This document shows, piece after piece, positions 45,951 through 56,100 of a stretch of DNA of 64,000 nt. This stretch comes from Paramacrobiotus metropolitanus (Eukaryota > Tardigrada > Eutardigrada > Parachela > Macrobiotidae), in NCBI RefSeq assembly GCF_019649055.1, contig NW_026570351.1, positions 248,001-312,000 on the forward strand, given 5' to 3'. A program made the position numbers and the translations under genes. Each line of letters opens with the position of its first letter. Position 1 is the first letter of the stretch. The notes under the pieces were generated by a model, which saw only the letters and a list, made by a program, of their open reading frames with translations, had not been told where the DNA came from and made no database searches.

Positions 45951-46596
45951 TGGACCAACTTCGTTTGTGAATTTTCCGTGGGAATTCGGTAAAAGGCTTT
46001 TTGTGGACTAAACCATTTTTTTAAAAATATGGACATACGTTTTTCCGGTTTATAAGCTCACCGGTTTTTAAGTGATAAAATTTGACAGGACGCAAGTTTA
46101 ATATGTAGCTACGTTTATTTGTTCCTGACCTGTCTTTCTCTAAAATTGTACAGTACTCTGATGCTGCATAACTCTTGTACCAGTGACCAAGCTAATGAAA
46201 TTGATGATTGTTTACAATTTAAAATTTAATTGAGAAATACGAACAATAAAATGGATTTGTGCTTAGCAAGAGCATACGGTTGCGGGAAATTTAACAGGCT
46301 CTATTAATGTAGATTTATTGCTCTTATCAACCATTACCTGGCGACGAAGCAACTTACACGGTGATCTTTCATATTCTGGCCTAGAGATGTTCTTACGATT
46401 CACGATGTTTATGTTTCTGTAGCATCATTTCATGGTTTTGTTAAGCAGCGTTTCCTGCGAAACCAAGACTTAGTACCTATTTCAGCTTCATTGTCAATTA
46501 CTAAATTATTGCTTATTCAGAACATAAAATAGTTTTTGTAAGGTGAAGGTACTAACTAGATTTGCGTATTCCTCTCGCATTAAGTCTGCCCAGACA
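45951..46596. other. intergenic between the two large plus-strand genes
   Basis: Holds the 3' end of the F-box gene (an AATAAA near 46245) and the presumed 5' region of the next gene. The frame of the next gene is open back to a TAA at 46525-46527, and its first in-frame ATG is at 46597. Confidence 0.4.
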
Positions 46597-47190
46597 ATGC
46601 CACTCACGATCGACAAAGTCAACGACTTCAGCAAACTTCTACGAGATCACAATAAAAAAGTGCAGGGCTTCCTAAAACAGGACGAGATCGCGTACAATGC
46701 AACTGGAAAACTGAAAAAAAAGAATAGGGCGTGCCAGATACATCACGTACAAGGAAGTTTCACCTGCTTGTCCGTGTATGAAAAATCTCATCCGACCAGT
46801 GTTTTACTGTACGCATTTTCCGAAAAAATTCTTGCGATAAAAGATCTAAGAAAACAGATCTGGTGGTGTTATGGATCTGACAAGGATGAGAAACTTGAGG
46901 TTACAACTTATTGGAGGAACGAACAGGTTGGCGAAGAGTTTGGGGTCCTCTCTCTGGTTCTTGCTGCCGAGTTGGTGGTAAACGACAAGTCTTTGGGAAA
47001 AAGCAGTAAAAACATGTACGACGTTAACCATGTGTCAATTTGGATCGACAGCTGCTTATTTGCAAAGAAAATATTGCCGATGAATCCATCAATGTTTACC
47101 GCGGATGATATGGGCTGCAATGTTCTTACAGTCACGTTGCCCCGACAAGACGTTCCGGGATTGCCCCCATTAGCGTCAGCACAACCTAAA
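46597..47190 (+). other. exon 1: degenerate Ulp1-like peptidase domain 1
   Basis: The pattern follows C48-type (Ulp1/SENP) domains of transposon-linked proteins: a CQIHH strand, then VLLYAF where active members have a YDS strand, then KQIWWCYG (the Q..Y helix), then EEFGVLSLVLAAELV where active members have DCG(L/V)FAIAFA. The catalytic Asp is Ala73, the Cys is Phe115, and no catalytic His is apparent. The fold assignment rests on pattern order and needs a profile search. An inactive domain could still bind SUMO or ubiquitin; that is inference. Confidence 0.55.
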
Positions 47191-50100
47191 GTGAGTTTTA
47201 AGATTAAGAATTAATTTTTAAATTTCAACAGACACCAATAGTCACTCACTCTGAGGAGTCAGTCCTTGTCATGATATGCCAACAACTCGTAAGCTATGAG
47301 TGATCAAGGAAACAAAATTCTGATCGCTAATACTGTTTACGCATCTTTCGATCCTCTTAAAAAGGCCAAAGGGTACGAAGATCGGGTAATTTTGCTCGAT
47401 GTGTTCGAGCGAGTGGCACAATAGCTTATTACCCTTGCGGTGGCCACCTGCCCTGCCCTTGCAAATTTGGATAAATTTGCGAGGTGACTTTGAAATCAGC
47501 AGCTCCAACCGCTCCACCGGTACCGGAATGAGCGCGAAGGTCTCAGGAAAGATATTGTCAAGATCAAAATTTTCCTTCCATGTGCGATCCTTTCAGGCTA
47601 TGCTAGTTAAGTGATCATGTCGGTTTTTCAATGAATAATTTTGTGATTCATTTTCTGCCTTTTTTCGAAATCCACGGGGTTTCGATATCTTTTTCATTTT
47701 CTGCTCATCCCGATGAGCGTGCCTCCCACCCGTTGTCACCTTTGCAAACGGTAGTGCGCATCAGATCGGCCTCGCTGCCTACCGTGCCAACCTTTCCCAC
47801 ACCAACAGCCGGCAGATCTGGTTAACCAGCCCATCAGAACTGTAGCCAGACAGGCGGTTGGTAAAGTACACGGCTGGTATATCCTATATATTAATTCTCT
47901 AAGTGGTCAAAAGGGTTACATCGGTGGTTGTACCGTCGTATCACTGGATCGTTATATCGGTCACGACGGTCAGACTAAAATTTAGCAAAGCTTTGAATGT
48001 ATCTGAACCAGTAGAAGTAATACAGGTACGAAAATCCCGGTAATTATAGAGCTGTATCTTATTTGTAGTTCTTGGCAACTGACCGGCAGTTGCTGCTGAA
48101 TGATCTGGGAGAAGCTTAAAAGTTTGTTTTAAAATTGCAAATAAAAGGGCATGTTCCTGGAAAATTTCAAATTTTCGGGTCTAATTTAAGGTTATTACTG
48201 AAGTCAGCGGAACAGGACAATGTTTTTTTTTCAAAACGACCTTAAATATTTAATTGGTAAACTAATACAGGCTAACTGCTACTAATCTATCAGTGAACTA
48301 TGGCCAAAATTAATTAATGGTAATTATGACATCCCCGTGATAAAACTGAGCTTCAGAGAGGTCTTATAATTTCTTATTTCTTGGATTTTCAGAGAACGGA
48401 CAGTTTTTCCAAAATGATCCGTATTGGAGTAACCCGAAGCAACTCCACCCTCAGCAGGGCAAGCAGTGTCAGCGGCAGAACCATGGCACCATCTTCCGCC
48501 CTACCCGCGAAACTATCCCCGGCACTATCCACGGAAGTAGCAGAACAAAAAACACAAACAACAGAACCGAACGCGCCCCACACTGAACACCCAACCGAAC
48601 CGGCATCGTCCCAAATAGGAGAGCAGAACATGTCGCCACACATTATTCCGCACATCGAAGTCTATCCCGACAATTTATCTGACAACATGACTCTTTCTAA
48701 TACCGGAATAAGCCCAGGCCCCAGTCCCAAGGAAGTCCCTACGTTTGAAGAAATAGCACTAAAGGAATGGACTGGGATGATAAGGGAATGGAAAAACGAC
48801 CCCGGATGGCCATCACTCAAGAATTTACGGGAAGCTGTAAATGTCTGGTGCGAGAGAGCAAATCAAAGGGCCAAGGAGCTGGGACCTACAGCTCCAGATA
48901 AGGGTAAGTTACTATAGAAATGCACCGGTGTTGGCCGGCATTATAAGACCAACACGAAGCGGAAAACTGATTTGCGTCGCCAAGCTGAAAACTGAATTTA
49001 TCGAAATTACAAGACATAGATTATTCATTTTTATTTTCTTCGTAGTCACTTCAAGTTAATAGATAATAAATACTTTAAATTAAAAACCCCCATAAATAAT
49101 AACGCCTTATATGTTGATTGGCACGCGTTAACCCAATGGAGCACTGCACAGGCACGATCAGCGAATTTTAGCGATTTTGCGCAGCGATCGCGGCTCGAAG
49201 AAACCACAGAAACAGCGAACGCAAGGGTAACGCTTGTAACCGGCAGCTAGGTGGATTGGTGAATTATGGGAGTTGAAAGAAATCACAACCACCTTCCTGC
49301 CGAAATTTGGCAGATTGGTGGATGAGTCGCCCAGCTTTCTGACGGATAACATCCGCCTTCCAGCTGAAGTCAAGCACAATGGTGAACGACTCATTCACAA
49401 ATCTGCCGGAATTCGGCAGGAAGGTGGATGTGATTTCGTTCAACGTCCATCATACACCCGTCCTTCCTGCCGGTAACAGACGCATCGTTTTCGTGGGCCA
49501 TTTATTTGCCCGTTTGGCTGATGGGTGGCGTAGAGCTGCAGCGTACGGCATCTGCCATTCGGATGTCAATGTCAGCGCGGAAAACAGTTTGTTCATTTTA
49601 GTCCGGAAGTGCAGATCCTCAGCTGCACAGCCTGCACATTATTATTATATGTAGCCGACATTATTAGAGCATTACTACAGCCTACAGGTGATACATTGCT
49701 GCAGAACTTGAACCTTAATTATTATTTTCAATCAACCGCGAAAATATTACTAGTATTTAAAGCCCATGTTGCACAAAAATTCCCAGAAAAGTCAAACGTC
49801 AGAAAATATTTCGGTGTTAAAATTGGAAATAACCGGTTCAGAGCCCAACACTAACCTACTAGTTCAGAGCCCAACTAGTACCGACATTTAATTGTGATAT
49901 TATAAAAAAAAACAACCAGCCATCAGCGCATCTATGCTGCCGATCCGGGAAAACCAAACATACGGAAAACTCCAGAAAATCACACAGCAAAATATGAAGT
50001 CAGTAGAGTACATAGGGCTTTATCAATGATACAACGTAAGCACGTCCGGACAAAATGGCAGTTAGCAATTCTGAGCTCTCGCAAATGGGAAAATTATTTA

Positions 50101-53100
50101 TGTATGCTACTGTACAGTATGTACAAGGTGTGTTGGGTTTCTAAAATTAATAATGAGTTCTAATAGTGCTGGGCTTATACTGTAGTATGGCTGGCTTCGA
50201 AATTAACGTCTTTTTAAACTTTTCTTCCACCAAACCGAAGTAACAATAACGAATACATTGACACGCGAGTTCCTTTACTCTTGCTATTGGTAAGCATTTT
50301 TCCATTTGTTGTAGATCGTCTGGCGGGGTTGAAGTCGCTTGATTCGTCATATATCCCGCTTGATCTTGATCCAACGGCAACTTTCTGTTGTCAGATCCAC
50401 AATATAACCCGAACTGATTTCGTATATTCCCTATGGGATAAGGAGAAGAGCCAAGGAAGTAAACCGGTTATAAAACTGTACGATCCTTGTGCTTCACTGC
50501 GCGATTTCAAGCTGACAGACAGAATAAAGGAGCAGCTGTGGAACTGCTATGGTGGAAATAATGCTGCGATTACCATTATTCGCATGCCTTTGCAAGCCGT
50601 GCCTAGTGATACAACTTCCACCAGCTACTACAGTGCCGTTCTGGCAATGGCCTGCGCTGCAGATACAGTTTTCATAAAACCGAAAGATCCTTGTCTGACC
50701 AATTATAACGCACCGGGACTGCAAGGCTGGGTTGGCACTTGTCTTCGTGATTTGTGTGGACCATCGACATCAGCACTAGCGTCACCCAAGAAATCCAATC
50801 CCAAGAGTGGCCCAACCCCGTATGATATTACTAAAACAGAAGTCACAGAAATTAAAAAAAGGGCAGAAGAACGCTACGATGTAAGTACTATGCTGAAACT
50901 ACTGCCTCATAATACCTGAAAATAACGCGATAACGTGAGACTGTACATCGTCAAGCGCTTTTGAGCAATCTTAGTTTCCTGAACCGCTGTGCGGGCAGAT
51001 AACGTATTTCATGGTACTTATTTACAATCTAAGACTAAATGGTCGCGCACTCTCATACCCACCATTCCGTACTTATTTACAATCTAAGACTAAACGGTCA
51101 CGCACTCTCATATCCATTTGCCGCTTGCGACAAGTGCACTGTGCCAGACTGCCGGTGTGCGCGACTGTTTAGTCTTAGATTGTATAATATCAGTTATACT
51201 TGACCAGCAGCTGAATCAACTGTTACGGTCCAGGTTAACGCGCAGAATCTAAACCGTCCTAAATTTGGTTATACTAGGAAAGAGCAGCGCTTTAATCAGA
51301 ACGAAGCGACTTGCAAAATTTTTCGCAAATATTGCAAAATTTTTCGGTAGCAGAGCAGGTTGCCCAATCTACTAGTACTTTTCGATTCTGAATTTACATC
51401 CCTTACACTTATCGTACCATTGGATGGCGAAACTTTCACTTATAGAATTAGGGAGCCGTAACTTGATCGGTACTAGCAAATCGAATTAACGTACTGTTGC
51501 TCATTAACATGAGAACTGGTAACTAATTTTCAAAAGCCGACAAAATCTGCGCTCCGGTTGACCAAACCAATCGGATTTTCCAATAATTTTCTAATTTGAT
51601 AATATTTACGATGTATCCGCTACTTCCTGTGCAGATGATTTGGTATTCCAGTTTCTCAAAGAATACCACTGTACCATATTAGAGACTATTGGAATCGTTT
51701 ACACAGCTTTAATGTTAAGGTATAAAGGTAGCGGACGCAACCAACGACGGCTGAGCTATAAAACTAATCAACAGTCTTATTACACATGTAAAAAAACAAG
51801 ATTTCTACCAAAACCGAACGTCCTAAGTTTCGAACGAAGTGTGGAACTGGACAATTGGTTATGTATAACTGCAAAATCTCATCAGTTTCGTGAATTTGAC
51901 TGAAGTGAAGTGGTAATTGCTTTAATCGGCATTTAAAGTCATTTAACAAGTGGGCTTAAAATAGTTCAACCTTGTTATGATCAGATTTACATTGGTGTCT
52001 TTCAGCTGTTTGAGTACTTTCAAAATCCACTTCCTCTCTCGGCTTCTGGTACGCCACCTCCACATGACGATGTGATGCAGCATATAAGAACAACTGAGGA
52101 AAGGGGTCCGAAGGTGAAAAGAGGCGACCGCACCTCTCTTGTTTCCTCAGTAGCCGATCAAAATACGTCTAAAGGTCCTAAAAAATCGGTGAAAGGTTCC
52201 AACGAGTCGGCTTCCCGTAAGTTGATACAAAAAAAGTTAGGTACAAAAACATAACTAAAGAATAACACGTTAGCGTGCATTGCAGACCAAAATAAGCGTT
52301 AAAAAATACGTCTTTTTTAAGTTCTACTGATTAAAATTTGACAGTTTATTGCCAGGTTTCATTTTTAGCTGGCATACATGCGTACCGGTAGACTCATACA
52401 AAGAAGGCAGGTTTTATTAAATTCGTGGCAGTTTTCACTGATATGCATTATTGTCGTCTTTTTATATTGAACATTTTCTAGCAAGGAGAAAGGAAACGGT
52501 GGTAAGGTCGATACAGAATACTGTATTTTGTTGTTTTGCAGATTGCTACATGGACGCGGGCAAAGGTAATAATCTGAAATAATGTAATACAGAGCGCTCT
52601 GTTTTGAACCGCACGTCTCCCTGTCAAAGTCGATAACTGACGCGGTCGTATTTGTTGAATTAAAGTATCCGTATGACAAGGTGCAAAAGGTGACAGTGGC
52701 ATCTGTCACCGGCAATGGTCACCGGCACTATCATCTTCCATTACGCTTGTCGTTTTGAAATATATGTTTTCTCCAATGTACTGCAACTTATCGTTGAATG
52801 GCAACATCATTTCTAACTGGTTCTGTATTTCCAAAAATTGCCGTATTTCGCGGCTTGCGAGACGCGTAATGGCAGATGACAATGGTAACTCCCGGTGGCA
52901 GATGCCGCTCCCGCCTCTTACACCCTGTCTGAAAACATACGCTGCGCTCCGATCCCAAAGCTGAAATTTTTAACAGAAGTACTTTATGTAGGCATAATTA
53001 TGTGGGAGAATATGTCAGTCACCACAGGAAATGATGCTCATGTTGACCAAGCATTAGAAGCTGATTACTCGTCACAGCCACCACAAAATCTTGGTTACCC

Positions 53101-56100
53101 CGCGTCTTTCCGGATATGGTTTAGGTTATACGAACGAGCCGGACTCAGCCAAAACAATATGAAGGAAGAAAGAGGGTAAATGTTTGCGCTTACTTACACT
53201 TGCAGCACCCGCTCCAGTGGTATCCGGGTGTTTAATGGGCTGAATATTCAGTTTCATGGTATCATGCTGAATCGAGCTTACTAGCATCTCTCCATCAGTA
53301 TAGTTCGAGCATTTTTTAGTTAAATCAGTTTGTGACATCACGTTGATAGTCTCGACAGTAGCAGCCGGAAGGGGCGTCATATTGTCGAGATCGGAGAGCT
53401 GCGTAGTGTGAGAGCTACGGTTTAAGGAAAATGCCCCGTTAAATTTGGGTACGCGCACGTCAGCTATCGCTTTCGCGCACTTTCCAAAAGGTTTTTGCAC
53501 TTTTATGGCGAATGTTTTATGCACGATGATATAAAAACCGTTTGTGCGGTAGAGGAGTTTTGGCTCAAAAAAAATTTCAATGCATCAGAATGTGCCAGAG
53601 GTTTCATTACGCACGGAATTTGACACCTGCGCAAAGGTATGGTCGTACTTGCACCAAACCACGGCTCGAGCAATCTTTTCAAATTTAAAAAAAAATTGAA
53701 TATTTTGAAACTGGTTTACAATTTGAACAAAATGGTGCAACTCTGCTTTAATGCACGAACAATCTTCGAACTGATATGGGATTCAGTGTGAATATTGTTT
53801 ATGTGCAAAATTTCGGGAAGATTGGTCCGTAACGAATATTTGGTGCAGCTTGTGAAGGCCGATAGCTCCACCTTCACGATTGGCTATTCGCCATTGTGTT
53901 TTGCTGTTCTGGGGATTTCCATCCCTGCATTTTTCATGGTCTGCAGCACACCTGTGCTCTCTGCAATCCAGTCTGGTGTTTGCTGCGCCACATTGCGCAT
54001 GTTTGATTTCGGCGTTAAAGCCTCATCCGGGTTCGCCGCTATTTCGCCGTCGAACGTACGTGGGCGCCCATAAGGCTCCATGTTACAAGCTGAACGCACT
54101 TAGACGTTTTTCAGGACAATCATGTATAAAGTTCAATCGGCCACATTGTTTGTGTTTTGTAATGCGCGAAAGTGAACGCCTTGACGCATGTACACGAATT
54201 TGTTACAATCTGGTACCATCTTAAAAAAATTAAAACATGTAAAGCGTTAGTGGGGGTGGGGGCGGCAGTTGTCAAAGCCGTCAGTTTTAGAATAGCCATA
54301 CCAACAAGGGTCAGAACACTATTCGTAGGTTGGAATGCGATTTAGTTGCCACTGCCTACAAAAACTTTTGATCCATTGCAGGCGACCCTGGGTGTATGTT
54401 TGCGTGACTGAGAAGATGGCTAAAATAATGGCGGAGATATCCGGACACAAGAAGGTTCTACTTTCCAGTTCACCGGGATTTGGTAAATCCACCACGGCAC
54501 TGATCGAAGCGCTCATTCGCGTAACTGAAGGACATAGCTTGCTTTGGATTCATCTGAACCGCGCGCGTGACGATCACCGTTCAATGCTTGTCAAATTTAA
54601 AGCAAACGACTTGACAGCGTTCTCTCACGCAGAAGTTTCGATCAAGGACATAGAAACTGTCTTGGTAAACGAACTTCGGGATAGTAAACCGGACATTGTT
54701 GTACTCGACGGCATTACGCAGGAAGGTCACGCCGACGGTCCTTACTCACAATTCATGGGATCCATAAGTCAATATTGCCGGCAATCTCACGAAAGCGGAA
54801 ATTCCAAAGTTCGCTATAGGTTTGTAACATCTTCTCCGGGATATCTATCGTACAATTCCAGCGGGATCCATCGTATTGAAATGTGGGCACCGCATTTAAA
54901 AGAATACTACACAGCAGTGGAAAACCCGCATTTCTTGGCATTTGTCTGGGACGACCTGGTAAAAGATTTTGCATACAGTGAACCAAACGATTTACAGGCT
55001 GCCTACTACACTTCTTTGTTCGACCAATATGAAGATCAAGATTTTGATCAGACAGCGGATCTTGATGGCATCAATCTGCTGCCTACTTCAAAGAATGCTA
55101 AGAAATTAATTTTCTGCAAGTTTGAATACGCTGGCATGTCCTGGCGCTATATGTTCTTTACAACACTGGAAAAAATCAAAACGGATATCAGAGCGGCCGT
55201 GGAAAATATAAGCACAAAGCAATGCGAAGAATACCTCCTCAATCCGCCCGGGCATTACAACACAGCAACAAAGCATTCGCTGTTCTGCCGCACTGACGAA
55301 ACAGACTCTGGAACTCTTGTCAGTTCCTACGCTAAGCAACTGATGAGTTACAAAGCCGGACCAGCCGCTCTGAAAAATATTAAGAAACTCCTGGGCCGAG
55401 ACATGAAACCTAGTACAGTGAACTTTGTTTGTATAATTGCAATACATTTTGGAGGTGTAAACTATAAGCGCAGTTTGAATGGGGGAAATTATTTAGGAAT
55501 TTGAGACCCCCTAGCAGATGAGGATTTCTCTTTAGCCACGCTTATGATCTATAATTTACAGATATTTCGTTATAGGAAGTTATCTTTTTTGGTTACGTTT
55601 TGCCCGAAACCAACGAAGTATAACTGAAAGTTTGAAACGATTTTAAAGTTATTCAAAAGCTTAGTTCAGTTATTTTTGGTACGTCGTAGCGCCTTTATGC
55701 AGTTTTCATACTTATGGTTAGAAGTTAGAACTTTGCGCCAGCATGCAAGATGTGCTACCGCCATCGGTTGGCTGATGTACTAATACAGAAGCGTCGATCT
55801 TCTTACAGGTGTGCTGCCATCCGCGGTTTGACTGCTAAATTAAGGGCATTAACGATTGGCTTGCCAAGTCAACCGTGAATTAAAGCACGATTTATGAGAA
55901 CTGCATAAATGCGCAAAACCGAAGCTCTTGGTTTACTACTATTATAAAACCTATGACAAGATAACTGCTGATCGACTCAGTTGTCATATGTGACCGGCTG
56001 GTCATGGCCCTAAGAGCCAGGCGATTTAAATGACGAGGGTGTTGTTCTGATCTCCCTCACAGCACACCGACAATGCGCTAACCACTATTCTGCTGACCGA

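Noticed and set aside
53884-54224. ORFs in intron 5 as an extra exon of the multidomain gene
   Set aside because: They belong to a dispersed repeat, and including them breaks the phase between exons 5 and 6.
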